64,000 nucleotides of DNA from Rubrivivax sp. (GTDB lineage: Bacteria; Pseudomonadota; Gammaproteobacteria; Burkholderiales; Burkholderiaceae_C), in NCBI GenBank assembly GCA_020248915.1, contig JADCGP010000021.1, forward strand, positions 32,663 to 96,662. Direction: 5' to 3'. The notes beneath the pieces are model-generated. The model had not been told where the DNA came from. It saw only the letters and a list, made by a program, of their open reading frames with translations, and ran no database searches. Each line of letters starts with the position of its first letter. The first letter of the stretch is position 1. Positions 9,101 through 17,519 of this stretch are shown piece by piece. A program made the translations under genes and the position numbers.

Positions 9101-9933
9101 GCCGCAGCCTGCAAGGCAAGACCCTGTTCGTCACCGGCGCGAGCCGCGGCATCGGACTGGCGATCGCGCTGCGCGCCGCCGCCGACGGTGCCAACGTCGT
9201 GCTGGTGGCCAAGACCACCGAGCCCAACCCCAAGCTGCCGGGCACGCTGTACAGCGCGGCCGAGCAAATCGTCGCCGCCGGCGGCCAGGCCCTGCCGGTG
9301 CCCACCGACATCCGCGACGACAACGCGGTGGCGGCGGCCGTCGCGGCAGGTGTCGAGCGCTTCGGCGGCATCGACATCCTCGTCAACAACGCCAGCGCGA
9401 TCAGCCTGACCTCCACGGCCGCCACGCCGATGAAGCGCTTCGACCTGATGTTCGGCGTCAACGTCCGCGGCACCTTCTGCTGCACCCAGGCCTGCCTGCC
9501 GCACCTGGCGCGCAGCGCCAAGGCCGGGCGCAACCCGCACGTGCTGAACATGAGCCCGCCGCTCAGCATGAAGCCGCACTGGTTCCGCGACCACGTCGCC
9601 TACACGATGGCCAAGTACGGCATGAGCGAGTGCACGCTGGGCCACGCGGCGGAGTTCCAGCCGCTGGGCATCGGCGTCAACAGCCTGTGGCCGCGCACCG
9701 CCATCGCCACCGCGGCGCTGCAGATGATCCCGGGGGTGGACCTGAACCTGTGCCGCAAGCCCGAGATCCTGGCCGATGCCGCGCACCTGATCCTGACCAG
9801 CGACGCGCGGACGACGACGGGCAACTTCTTCATCGACGACACGCTGCTCGAGGAGAACGGCGTGACCGACTTCGACCGCTACGCCGTGGTGCCGGGCACG
9901 AAGAACCTGATCCCGGACTTCTTCGTCGACTGA
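9097..9933 (+). CDS. SDR-family oxidoreductase, HSDL2-like
   Basis: 278 residues. The cofactor loop TGASRGIGLAIA is at the N-terminus, the NNASA motif in the middle and the catalytic Tyr-Lys pair in YTMAKYG. The segment following strand 2 (KTTEPNPKLPGTLYSAAEQI) is typical of the HSDL2-like branch of short-chain dehydrogenases, implicated in fatty-acid metabolism. The start at 9097 overlaps the stop of the SGNH gene and has GGAG upstream. It is the last gene of the operon. NAD or NADP preference and substrate cannot be fixed. Confidence 0.92.
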   Translation: MSRSLQGKTLFVTGASRGIGLAIALRAAADGANVVLVAKTTEPNPKLPGTLYSAAEQIVAAGGQALPVPTDIRDDNAVAAAVAAGVERFGGIDILVNNASAISLTSTAATPMKRFDLMFGVNVRGTFCCTQACLPHLARSAKAGRNPHVLNMSPPLSMKPHWFRDHVAYTMAKYGMSECTLGHAAEFQPLGIGVNSLWPRTAIATAALQMIPGVDLNLCRKPEILADAAHLILTSDARTTTGNFFIDDTLLEENGVTDFDRYAVVPGTKNLIPDFFVD

Positions 9934-10109
9934 CGGCGCGTCCCGCAGGGCCGGGGCCGCTGCAGGTGCGCAACTCTTGAGCGATGTCAATGTGCCGCGG
10001 CGCAGTCGCCCAACAATGGCCATGCCCTCAGGGTAGAGGGCTCGCCGAAAGGGGCTGCGGCCCCGGCAGGCGTGTCCGAACCGCTAACCACACCAATGAA
10101 GGAAGCATC

Positions 10110-10526
10110 ATGAAAGCCGTTCGTAGCATCGTTGCAATCGCCGCCCTTGCGCTGCTCGCCACCCCGTATGCCGTGATGGCGCAGACCAAGGCCGTCCCGC
10201 AAGCCGGCCAGACCACCGGCGAGATGTCGCCGCAACAGAAGGCCGATGAAGGCGTCGTCAAGGCGACCAAGCCCGCGCCGAGCACCACCGACCGCAAGGC
10301 GCTGCAGAAGGATGCCGCCGATGCCCGCAAGGCCGGCACGACCATGGACGGCGAATGCGGGCCCGAGCAGAAGGCTGACGCCGGCGCGTGCAAGAAGCCG
10401 GCCGTCGCCAAGACCACCGACCGTGCGGGCGTGAAGAAGGAAGCCGCAGCCGCCAACAAGGCCGGCGCCACCAACGTCGAACTCGCCCCGCAGCAGAAGA
10501 AGGACGAGGGCGTCGCCAAGAAGTGA
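10110..10526 (+). CDS. Small secreted Lys/Ala-rich protein with internal repeats
   Basis: 138 residues from the ATG at 10110 (preceded by GAAGGA). It has a Sec signal peptide, residues 1-24, cleaved after AVMA. The mature part is low-complexity and contains three copies of a [P]-[QE]-QK-x-D-x-G motif at about residues 41, 85 and 127, separated by TTDR-x4-K-x-AA-x2-KAG blocks, giving a repeat period of 42-44 residues. No recognised domain is present. It stands alone: about 176 bases separate it from the previous operon and terminator hairpins follow. It may be a periplasmic or surface protein. Function unknown. Confidence 0.8.
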   Translation: MKAVRSIVAIAALALLATPYAVMAQTKAVPQAGQTTGEMSPQQKADEGVVKATKPAPSTTDRKALQKDAADARKAGTTMDGECGPEQKADAGACKKPAVAKTTDRAGVKKEAAAANKAGATNVELAPQQKKDEGVAKK

Positions 10527-10543
10527 CCGGATGAGGGTTGCGA

Positions 10544-10595
10544 CGCGGGCTTCGGCCCGCGCACGCGAGTCGCGCCGGTCTAGCAGTCCGGCGCG
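10544..10595 (+). other. two tandem GC-rich hairpins after the repeat protein gene
   Basis: Hairpin 1 (10544-10561) is CGCGGGC-TTCG-GCCCGCG, a 7-bp stem closed by a TTCG tetraloop. Hairpin 2 (10571-10595) is an 8-bp perfect stem CGCGCCGG/CCGGCGCG with a 9-base loop. They precede the U-tract terminator and may protect the 3' end of the mRNA. Confidence 0.6.
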
Positions 10596-10598
10596 TTG

Positions 10599-10632
10599 GG
10601 CTGCAGGGGCTTGCCGCTTGCAGCCGCTTTTT
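10599..10632 (+). terminator. intrinsic terminator of the repeat protein gene
   Basis: GGCTGCA (10599-10605) pairs with TGCAGCC (10619-10625) and is followed by GCTTTTT. The T-tract marks it as a rho-independent terminator on the plus strand. The convergent thioesterase gene ends at 10674. Confidence 0.65.
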
Positions 10633-10673
10633 GCGCCGGGGCGATCCGCCGCGCGCAGGCCCCTCGGGCCTAC

Positions 10674-11135
10674 TCAGGTCGGCAGCGCGCGCGGCCGCCC
10701 CTCGCGATCGATCGCGACGTAGGTCAGCGACGCCTCGGTCACCTTCACCACCTGCAGGTTGGCCGGGTTCCGTTCGGCGTAGACCTCCACGTGCACCGTG
10801 ATCGACGTGGTGCCCACGCGCACCACCTTGGCGTAGAAGCTCAGCAGGTCGCCCAGGCTGACCGGCTGCTTGAACACGAACTCGTTTACCGCCACCGTGG
10901 CGATGCGGCCGCGGGCGATGCGGCTCGGCAGCACCGCGCCGGCGAGGTCCACCTGCGCCATGATCCAGCCGCCGAAGATGTCGCCATTGGCGTTGACGTC
11001 GGCGGGCAGCGGCATCACGCGCAGCACCAGTTCGCGGCCGTCGGGCAGGCTCTGCGGGCCCAGTGGTGCGGTCGGCGGATGCGCGGCCCGGGTAGGGACG
11101 TCGGCGCTGGGTGACGGGTCCGGCTTCGATTCCAT
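10674..11135 (-). CDS. Acyl-CoA thioesterase, YciA-like hotdog protein
   Basis: 153 residues from the ATG at 11135. A longer frame to 11204 starts in unconserved sequence. The single hotdog domain carries the hallmark ANGDIFGGWIMAQVDLAG with the catalytic Asp, followed by ATVAVNEFVFKQPV and the SITVHVEVYAE strand. YciA-type enzymes hydrolyse short to medium acyl-CoAs in the cytoplasm. The N-terminal 35 residues are Pro/Ala-rich and probably disordered. It lies downstream of the alpha/beta hydrolase on the same strand, 65 bases apart. Confidence 0.9.
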   Translation of the reverse strand: MESKPDPSPSADVPTRAAHPPTAPLGPQSLPDGRELVLRVMPLPADVNANGDIFGGWIMAQVDLAGAVLPSRIARGRIATVAVNEFVFKQPVSLGDLLSFYAKVVRVGTTSITVHVEVYAERNPANLQVVKVTEASLTYVAIDREGRPRALPT

Positions 11136-11200
11136 GGGTGCTTTGCGTCCGCAAGGCGCGGAGCCGGCATCGCGACCGGCGGACCTCGAGTGATGATGCG

Positions 11201-12118
11201 TCACTCTACCGCTTCAGGCGCCCGTGGGACCAGTTGCCGCACCAACTGCGCGGTGAGCGCGGGCTGCTCCAGCGGCGTCAGGTGGGCCGAGTCGGCTACG
11301 CGCACGAAGCGCGCCAGCGGGATGCCCTGCGCGATCTGCTCGGCCTCGGCGGCCGGGTAGCGCGCATCCTCGGCACCGGAGACCACGAGCACCGGCACCC
11401 GGATGCCGGGCAGCAGCGGCAGCAGCGACTCGCGCTCCAGCAGCACCGCGCGCGCCGCGGCCTGCAGCTGCCGCGGGTCCCGCCCGGGGAAGCCGGCGAC
11501 GAATCGATCCACCAGCTCGGGCTGCTGCGAGCGGACCTGGCGGCTGAAGAAGCCCGAGGCGACGCGCCGGCCGAAGAAGGCGGTGTGGCCGATCCAGCCG
11601 GTCATGCCGACGATCGCGCGCGAGCCGAGGTCGGAGTCCGCGGGCCCGAACGGCGTGTTGAAGGCGCCGACCGCCATGATCCGCTGCGGCGCCTGCAGCG
11701 CCGCCTGCAGCCCGGCGATGCCGCCCCACGAGCATCCGACCACGGCCGCCCGTTCGATGTCGTGGGCGTCCAGCACGGCCAGCACGGCAGCGCCGCTCGC
11801 CGCGCTGGTGAGCGGGCCGGCCGGCAGGCCGCTCGCGCCGTGGCCCGGCGCGGTGACGAGCAACAGCCGGTAGTCGGGCGCCAGCTGCTCGACCAGCGCA
11901 TCGAACATCGATGGGTCGGCATACAGCGCGTGCCACAGCAGCAGCGGCGTGCGGCCGCGACCGGCCGTGCGCACCTGCAGCTCGCCGGCAGGGGTGGCGA
12001 CGCGGCGCTCCACGGGTGCGGGCGCGGCGACCGGGGTGCCGGCGGCGCCCGCGACTGTCGGGGTCAACGGGGTGACGGCCAGTGCAGCCGTCAGCGGGAA
12101 CAGGTTGGATCGCTTCAC
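11201..12118 (-). CDS. Secreted alpha/beta hydrolase
   Basis: 305 residues with a signal-peptide-like N-terminus (positive start, hydrophobic core to about residue 25). The nucleophile elbow is GCSWGG with Ser130, the acid is in SGAEDARYP and the His in SAHLTPLEQP, so the triad is complete. HGASG marks the oxyanion region. The fold resembles 3-oxoadipate enol-lactonase-like hydrolases, but the signal peptide argues for an exported esterase. It is divergent from a TetR gene, with a promoter and a palindrome between them, so it is probably the target of that repressor. Confidence 0.88.
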   Translation of the reverse strand: MKRSNLFPLTAALAVTPLTPTVAGAAGTPVAAPAPVERRVATPAGELQVRTAGRGRTPLLLWHALYADPSMFDALVEQLAPDYRLLLVTAPGHGASGLPAGPLTSAASGAAVLAVLDAHDIERAAVVGCSWGGIAGLQAALQAPQRIMAVGAFNTPFGPADSDLGSRAIVGMTGWIGHTAFFGRRVASGFFSRQVRSQQPELVDRFVAGFPGRDPRQLQAAARAVLLERESLLPLLPGIRVPVLVVSGAEDARYPAAEAEQIAQGIPLARFVRVADSAHLTPLEQPALTAQLVRQLVPRAPEAVE

Positions 12119-12180
12119 GACGGGCTCTCCTTGGAAGTGGCCCGGCGGGGGCCTGGCAGGCCGGCGGCATGGTGTGAACG

Positions 12181-12215
12181 ATGATCACTTTAGGTCATCC
12201 GGTGTCCAATGTCAA
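12181..12215 (-). promoter_or_regulatory. sigma70 promoter of the alpha/beta hydrolase with overlapping palindrome
   Basis: Reading the minus strand, TTGACA (12215-12210) is separated by exactly 17 bases from TAAAGT (12192-12187). The -10 element is flanked by an imperfect inverted repeat, ATGATC (12181-12186) and GGTCAT (12193-12198), which could be the binding site of the divergent TetR protein. Promoter match is direct; regulator assignment is inference. Confidence 0.55.
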
Positions 12216-12233
12216 CGCAGATAACATGACGGC

Positions 12234-12839
12234 ATGAGTCGAGTCCCGCGTCCGACCTATCACCACGGCAACCTGCGCGCCGCCGCGCTGGAGCGCGCGG
12301 CCCAGCTGGCGGCCGACGGCGGCACCGGCGCGCTGTCGCTGCGCCAGCTGGCGCGCGACCTGGGCGTGTCGCCGGCCGCGCTGTACCGCCACTTCGCCGA
12401 CAAGGACGCGCTGCTGGACGGGCTCGCGCAGCGCGCGCTGGCCGCGCTCGAGTCGGCAGCGCGCGACGCGCTGGCCCGCGCGGGCGGCGACCAGGCCGAC
12501 GCGGCCGAGCGGCTCGCCGCGCTGGGCCGTGGCTACCTGGCCTTCGCCCGCGCGCATCCCGATGCCTTCCGGATCGTCTTCGAACTGCGCCCCAAGGCGG
12601 GCCGCGACCCCGTGGAAGCCGCCCCCTACCTGCTGCTGCTCGAGGCGGTGACCGCGCTGGCGCCGCCCGGCGCCGATGCGGCGCGTGTGCGGCGCGCGGC
12701 GCTGGCCGCCTGGGCCTTCGTCCACGGCCTGGCCACGCTCGGTGCGCAGCAGGCCTGGGTCGCCGGCGAGGTCGCCGCCGCAGCCGAGGGGCTGCTGCGG
12801 GACTACGCCCGCGGCCTGCGGGTCGGCTTCCCGTCGTAG
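12234..12839 (+). CDS. TetR/AcrR family repressor with WHG-type C-terminal domain
   Basis: 201 residues. The N-terminus PTYHHGNLRAAALERA is the signature of the TetR subfamily with a WHG C-terminal domain. The HTH recognition region is SPAALYRHFADKDALLDGL (about residues 42-60). The C-terminal half contains the AWAFVHGLATL motif for which the WHG domain is named. The start at 12234 lacks a clear ribosome site. An ATG eight bases upstream runs immediately into a stop. It probably represses the divergent hydrolase gene and itself. The inducer is unknown. Confidence 0.9.
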   Translation: MSRVPRPTYHHGNLRAAALERAAQLAADGGTGALSLRQLARDLGVSPAALYRHFADKDALLDGLAQRALAALESAARDALARAGGDQADAAERLAALGRGYLAFARAHPDAFRIVFELRPKAGRDPVEAAPYLLLLEAVTALAPPGADAARVRRAALAAWAFVHGLATLGAQQAWVAGEVAAAAEGLLRDYARGLRVGFPS

Positions 12840-12897
12840 CGGGCGGACCGGCGCGCACCCGCCCTGCCGGGCCGGGCAGAGACGGCGCCGCGACGGC

Positions 12898-12903
12898 GAC
12901 AAT
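12898..12903 (+). promoter_or_regulatory. -10-like hexamer just before the ABC exporter start
   Basis: GACAAT ends seven bases before the ATG at 12911 and no ribosome site is present between. It is one of five such cases in the window, consistent with a leaderless transcript. No convincing -35 element is seen. Confidence 0.35.
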
Positions 12904-12910
12904 CGACGCG

Positions 12911-14800
12911 ATGCGCAACACCGCGACGACAGCGGCCCCGCCGGCCCCGCCGGCCGCGCCGCCCCCCCAGGCCGGCTCCTCCGGCGGGCCCGCGCCGCGC
13001 TCCGACTGGGCCACGCTGGGCCGGCTGCTGCCCTACCTGTGGCGCTACCGCTGGCGCGTGGGCATCGCGCTGGCCTTCCTGCTCGGCGCCAAGGTCGCCA
13101 ACGTCGGCGTCCCGGTGCTGCTGAAGCACCTGGTCGACGCGATGACGATCAAGCCCGGCGACGCCGCGGCGCTGCTCGTCGTGCCGGCCGGCCTGCTGGT
13201 GGCCTACGGGGCGCTGCGGCTGTCGACCTCGCTGTTCACCGAGCTGCGCGAACTGATCTTCGCCAAGGCCACCGAGGGCACGGCGCGCCGCATCTCGCTC
13301 GAGGTGTTCTCGCACCTGCACAGTCTCAGCCTGCGCTTCCACCTCGAGCGCCAGACCGGCGGCATGACGCGCGACATCGAGCGCGGCACGCGCGCGGTGC
13401 ACTCGCTGATCAGCTACTCGCTCTACAGCATCTTCCCGACCCTGGTCGAGGTCGCGCTGGTGCTGACGCTGCTGGCGGTCAAGTTCGACGCCGCCTTCGC
13501 CTGGATCACGGTGGCGGCGCTGGCGGCCTACATCGGCTTCACGGTGGTCGTCACCGAGTGGCGCACCCAGTTCCGTCGCCAGATGAACGAGCTCGACAGC
13601 ACCGCGCACACGCGGGCGATCGACTCGCTGCTGAACTACGAGACCGTCAAGTACTTCGGCAACGAGGCCTTCGAGGCGCGGCGCTACGACGAGAGCCTCG
13701 AGCGGCTGCGCCGCGCGGCGCTGAAGAGCCAGACCACGCTCTCGCTGCTCAACACCGGGCAGCAGATGATCATCGCGGTGGCGCTGGTGGCGATGCTGTG
13801 GCGGGCCACCGAGGGCGTCGCCGCGGGCCGGCTGACACTGGGCGACCTGGTGATGATCAACGCGTTCATGATCCAGCTCTACATCCCGCTCAACTTCCTG
13901 GGGGTGATGTACCGCGAGATCAAGCAGGCGCTGACCGATCTGGACAAGATGTTCGGACTGCTGGAGCGCGAGCGCGAGGTCGCCGATGCGCCCGGGGCCC
14001 CGGCGCTGGCGGTGAGTGAGGGCCGCGTCCGCTTCGACGACGTGAGCTTCGCCTACGACCCGGCGCGGCCCATCCTGCACGGCGTTAGCTTCGAGATCCC
14101 GCCCGGCAAGACGGTGGCCGTCGTCGGCCCGAGCGGGGCCGGCAAGAGCACGCTGGCGCGGCTGCTCTACCGCTTCTACGACATCGCCGGCGACGGGCGC
14201 GGCGCGATCACGATCGACGGGCAGGACATCCGCAAGGTGACGCAGTCCAGCCTGCGGCAGGCCATCGGGATCGTGCCGCAGGACACGGTGCTGTTCAACG
14301 ACACCGTCGAGTACAACATCGCCTACGGCCGGCCGGGGGCGACCCGGGAGCAGGTCGAGGCCGCGGCACGCTCGGCCCACATCCACGACTTCATCGCGGC
14401 CACGCCCCGGGGCTACGGCACGATGGTGGGCGAGCGGGGCCTGAAGCTCTCGGGCGGCGAGAAGCAGCGGGTGGCCATCGCGCGCACGCTGCTGAAGAAC
14501 CCGCCGATCCTGATCTTCGACGAGGCGACCTCGGCGCTGGACAGCGCCAACGAGCGCGCGATCCAGGCCGAGCTGAAGAGCGCAGCGCAGGGCAAGACAG
14601 CGCTGGTGATCGCGCACCGGCTGTCGACCGTGGTCGACGCGCACGAGATCGTCGTGCTCGAGGCCGGGCGTGTGGTGGAGCGGGGTCCGCACGCCGAGCT
14701 GCTGGCGCGGGGCGGCCGCTACGCGCAGATGTGGCGGCTGCAGCAGTCCGCGGCCAGTGATGCCGTGCCGCCGGAGGGCGCCGGCGCGGCCGGCGGCTGA
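12911..14800 (+). CDS. Atm1-type ABC exporter (permease fused to ATPase)
   Basis: 629 residues: a Pro/Ala-rich lead (1-35), a six-helix ABC exporter membrane domain (about 40-350) and a nucleotide-binding domain (about 370-615). Walker A is GPSGAGKST, the signature is LSGGEKQRV and Walker B is ILIFDEATSALD. The intracellular segment LLNYETVKYFGNEAFEARRY is diagnostic of the Atm1/ABCB7/HMT1 branch, whose bacterial members export glutathione conjugates and help with heavy-metal tolerance and iron-sulphur homeostasis. It is transcribed alone in the plus direction and is not part of the preceding tetR unit in any obvious way. Confidence 0.92.
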   Translation: MRNTATTAAPPAPPAAPPPQAGSSGGPAPRSDWATLGRLLPYLWRYRWRVGIALAFLLGAKVANVGVPVLLKHLVDAMTIKPGDAAALLVVPAGLLVAYGALRLSTSLFTELRELIFAKATEGTARRISLEVFSHLHSLSLRFHLERQTGGMTRDIERGTRAVHSLISYSLYSIFPTLVEVALVLTLLAVKFDAAFAWITVAALAAYIGFTVVVTEWRTQFRRQMNELDSTAHTRAIDSLLNYETVKYFGNEAFEARRYDESLERLRRAALKSQTTLSLLNTGQQMIIAVALVAMLWRATEGVAAGRLTLGDLVMINAFMIQLYIPLNFLGVMYREIKQALTDLDKMFGLLEREREVADAPGAPALAVSEGRVRFDDVSFAYDPARPILHGVSFEIPPGKTVAVVGPSGAGKSTLARLLYRFYDIAGDGRGAITIDGQDIRKVTQSSLRQAIGIVPQDTVLFNDTVEYNIAYGRPGATREQVEAAARSAHIHDFIAATPRGYGTMVGERGLKLSGGEKQRVAIARTLLKNPPILIFDEATSALDSANERAIQAELKSAAQGKTALVIAHRLSTVVDAHEIVVLEAGRVVERGPHAELLARGGRYAQMWRLQQSAASDAVPPEGAGAAGG

Positions 14801-14867
14801 CCGGGCTGCGCGCGCGGGCGCGCCGGCGCGCCGGTCGGGTGGACTGCGCCCGCCGGCACGGCGCTGG

Positions 14868-15797
14868 TCAGTCGAGGGCGACCACGCGGTCGCCAGGCCC
14901 GGGGCTGCAATCGGGCGGCAGCGGGTCGAACCCGCGCCGCAGCACGACGCGCTCGCGCGTGTGGCACATCTCGATCCGGCGTGCCTCGGGCAGGCGGGCG
15001 CGCACCAGGGCCTCGATGCTGTCGGGCATGCTGACGCGGAACACGCCGCGGTCGAGGTCCTCGGCCGGGTGGTCCTCGCGGGTGAGGTGGGGAGACAGCA
15101 CGGTGAGCCGGGTCAGCACTGGCCAGCCGAGCGCGAAGGCGGAGCCTTCGTAGCCTTGCTCGCGCAGCCAGTCCTGCGCTGCGGCGCGCGGGCGCGGCGG
15201 CTCCGCGGCGTGTCCGGCCCACGCCAGTGCGAGCAGCTCGACGAGCCACTGGTTGCAGTTCTGGAAGCGCAGGCTGTACGGGTGCGCATTGGCCGCATAG
15301 GTGCCGTCCTGCAGCGTCAGCGCCCGGCGGTCGTCGCGCGCCAGCGCGACCAGCGCCGACTCGGCCTCCGCGGGCAGCAGCAGGGCCGAGACGAAACCGC
15401 GGTCGGGGTCCTCGGTGGCGAACAGGAAGGCGGCCAGCCCCTCGTCGTACAGCCGCGGCCGGCTCTCGTCGCAGGCGTAGTACAGCTGCCGCACGGACCA
15501 CGGCGACTCGGGGCCTGCCCGCAGCGCCACCCCGGCATGCGAGTAGCGCAGGCCGAACCATCGCAGGTTCAACCCCGAGCGCGCCACGAGCGCGGCGGAT
15601 GCGCCGGTGTGCTCGAGCTCTTCGCGCAGCAGGGCGGCCGTGCGCAGCAGCCGGTCCTGCTGGGCCGTGCTCGGTGGGGGGCTCCGGAGGCAGCCGTCCA
15701 GGCTGGTGCCGGCCGCCGGCACGGCGTGGCACAGCGCGGCCAGGCCCGCCGCCAGCATCGGCCCGGCCCGCGGCGCGGCAGGGGCGGCGCGCGCCAT
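14868..15797 (-). CDS. DUF2145 family protein
   Basis: 309 residues. A hydrophobic N-terminus (about 8-30) suggests export. Conserved DUF2145-type landmarks are GLNLRWFGLRYSHAGVAL, YACDESRPRLYDEGLAAF and SLRFQNCNQWLVELLA, which carries a Cys preceded by Asn. The RYSHAG His and FQNCNQW Cys give it the look of a papain-like (NlpC/P60-related) fold, but the catalytic role is unproven. The start ATG shares one base with the stop of the upstream gene (TGATG), so the pair is translationally coupled. Confidence 0.85.
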   Translation of the reverse strand: MARAAPAAPRAGPMLAAGLAALCHAVPAAGTSLDGCLRSPPPSTAQQDRLLRTAALLREELEHTGASAALVARSGLNLRWFGLRYSHAGVALRAGPESPWSVRQLYYACDESRPRLYDEGLAAFLFATEDPDRGFVSALLLPAEAESALVALARDDRRALTLQDGTYAANAHPYSLRFQNCNQWLVELLALAWAGHAAEPPRPRAAAQDWLREQGYEGSAFALGWPVLTRLTVLSPHLTREDHPAEDLDRGVFRVSMPDSIEALVRARLPEARRIEMCHTRERVVLRRGFDPLPPDCSPGPGDRVVALD

Positions 15798-16243
15798 CAG
15801 CCCCCGACCGGCCGCGACCTCAGGTCCGGCAGCCGCCGGTCCTCGACGACGAGGAAGAAGGGCTCGGCCGCGCCCGCCCGCGAGAACAGCAGCCCGTACT
15901 CGCGCGCCGTGGCCACCACCACGTCGCCCGGCGCGAGCCGTGCGGCCTCCGGGTTGGCTTCGGGCAGGCGGAGCGCGAACGCGTGTCCGCCGGCGACGGC
16001 CTCCAGGGCCACGCGAACGAAGCCCGGCTCGGGTGAGGCGGCGACCAGCGCCACCCGGTACGGCCCTGCGGCAGTGCGTCCGGCCGGTGACGAGAGCGTG
16101 CTGCTGCCCTCGATCGATGTCGACACGCTGCCGATCGAGGCCGACACGCCTTCGGACGACGCGGACGAGGCCGAGGTGGAGGCCCCCGCAGACGCGGCGG
16201 CGAGCAGCAAGGGCAGTGCGAGCAGGGTCAGGCAGCGAGGCAT
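15797..16243 (-). CDS. Small secreted protein coupled to the DUF2145 gene
   Basis: 148 residues from the ATG at 16243, chosen because it begins a clean signal peptide (MPRCLTLLALPLLLAAASAGA) with GGGAG upstream. A Ser-rich spacer (about 22-55) follows, then a conserved-looking beta-rich part (GPYRVALVAASPEPGF, then ARLAPGDVVVATAREYG). No named domain is recognised. It is encoded immediately upstream of the DUF2145 protein and the two probably act together in the envelope. Confidence 0.78.
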   Translation of the reverse strand: MPRCLTLLALPLLLAAASAGASTSASSASSEGVSASIGSVSTSIEGSSTLSSPAGRTAAGPYRVALVAASPEPGFVRVALEAVAGGHAFALRLPEANPEAARLAPGDVVVATAREYGLLFSRAGAAEPFFLVVEDRRLPDLRSRPVGG

Positions 16244-16398
16244 GGGGGACTCCCGGGACGGCCGCCGGTGCGGCCGATGCGACCGGATCGTAGCGGGCTG
16301 CGACCGCCCGCGGCGGCCTGCCGCGGGCCGCTGCAGCCCTGCTGCCGCGCTGCGGCGGCTAGGGCAGGCCCCGGTGGGCCGGTCTGCGGCCGGCGGCC

Positions 16399-16404
16399 TA
16401 CACT
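16399..16404 (+). promoter_or_regulatory. -10-like hexamer just before the LysR start
   Basis: TACACT ends seven bases before the GTG at 16412, with no ribosome site between, matching the leaderless pattern seen at four other genes here. Confidence 0.35.
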
Positions 16405-16411
16405 GAACCGG

Positions 16412-17353
16412 GTGGAGACCAAGTGGCTCGAGGACTTCGTCAGCCTGGCCGAGACGCGCAGCTTCTCGCGCTCTGCCCAGTTGCGACACGTGACGCAGCC
16501 CGCCTTCAGCCGCCGCATCCAGGCCCTAGAGGCGTGGATCGGCATCGACCTGGTCGACCGGTCCAGCTATCCGACGCGGCTGACCCCTGCCGGCGAGACC
16601 TTCCACGCCCAGGCGCTCGAGATCCTGGAAGCGCTGGCCGCCACGCGCAACATGATGCGCGGGTTGCAGGCGGCGGGCCAGGACACGATCGAGTTTGCCG
16701 TGCCCCACACGCTGGCCTTCACGTTCTTCCCGCACTGGCTGATGGACCTGCGGCAGCGTTTCGGCGCCGTCAAGACGCGGCTCACCGCGCTGAACGTTCA
16801 CGACGCGGTGCTGCGGCTCACCGAAGGCGGCTGCGACCTGCTGATCGCCTACCACCACCCGAGCCAGCCGTTGCAGATCCCGGCCGAGCGCTACGAGATG
16901 CTGAGCCTCGGCCGCGAGACGCTGGCGCCTTACTCCAAGCCCGCGGCTGGTGCGGGCAGCCCGGCGCGCGAGGCGCTGTTCCGACTGCCCGGCCGGACCA
17001 CTTCGCCGGTGCCTTTCCTCGCCTACGCGTCCGGCGCGTACATGGCCCGCATGGTCGAGCAGCTGATGCGGGCCGGCCCCGAGCCCTTGCACCTGGAGCC
17101 CATCTACGAGACCGACATGGCCGAGGGCCTGAAGGCGATGGCGCTCGAGGGCCACGGCCTGGCCTTCCTGCCCGAGAGCTCGGTGGCGCGCGAGTTGAAG
17201 GCGAGGCGTCTGGTGCGCGCTGCCGCGCCTGGTCTTTGGGAAGTCACGATGGAGGTGCGCATCTACCGCGAGCGCCCCTCATCGGTGCGTCATGGCAAGC
17301 CGGGCGTGCAGTCCCTCTGGGCCTTTCTCGGAGCTGATCAGGGTCTACCCTGA
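16412..17353 (+). CDS. LysR family transcriptional regulator
   Basis: 313 residues from the GTG at 16412. The protein then begins VETKWLEDFVSLAETRSFSR, the canonical LysR opening, so longer in-frame starts are rejected. The winged HTH covers about residues 1-62 (AQLRHVTQPAFSRRIQALE), followed by an effector-binding domain with type 2 periplasmic-protein fold. It lies 166 bases upstream of gltI on the same strand and could regulate glutamate uptake, although LysR proteins more often control divergent genes. The target is therefore uncertain. Confidence 0.92.
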   Translation: METKWLEDFVSLAETRSFSRSAQLRHVTQPAFSRRIQALEAWIGIDLVDRSSYPTRLTPAGETFHAQALEILEALAATRNMMRGLQAAGQDTIEFAVPHTLAFTFFPHWLMDLRQRFGAVKTRLTALNVHDAVLRLTEGGCDLLIAYHHPSQPLQIPAERYEMLSLGRETLAPYSKPAAGAGSPAREALFRLPGRTTSPVPFLAYASGAYMARMVEQLMRAGPEPLHLEPIYETDMAEGLKAMALEGHGLAFLPESSVARELKARRLVRAAAPGLWEVTMEVRIYRERPSSVRHGKPGVQSLWAFLGADQGLP

Positions 17354-17519
17354 GGCATGCCATCCGTGCATCGGTGCCGGCCCAATCGGCATCGATTGCG
17401 TGGGGCACGACGGCCGCGCTGCAAGTACATTCCGCCCCCGGGCCCACGCCGCCGCAGCGGCGCAGGACCGGGCCGTTGCTCCCTCCCGCTGCCAAACCAC
17501 CAGAGTCCCAGGAGTCTCC

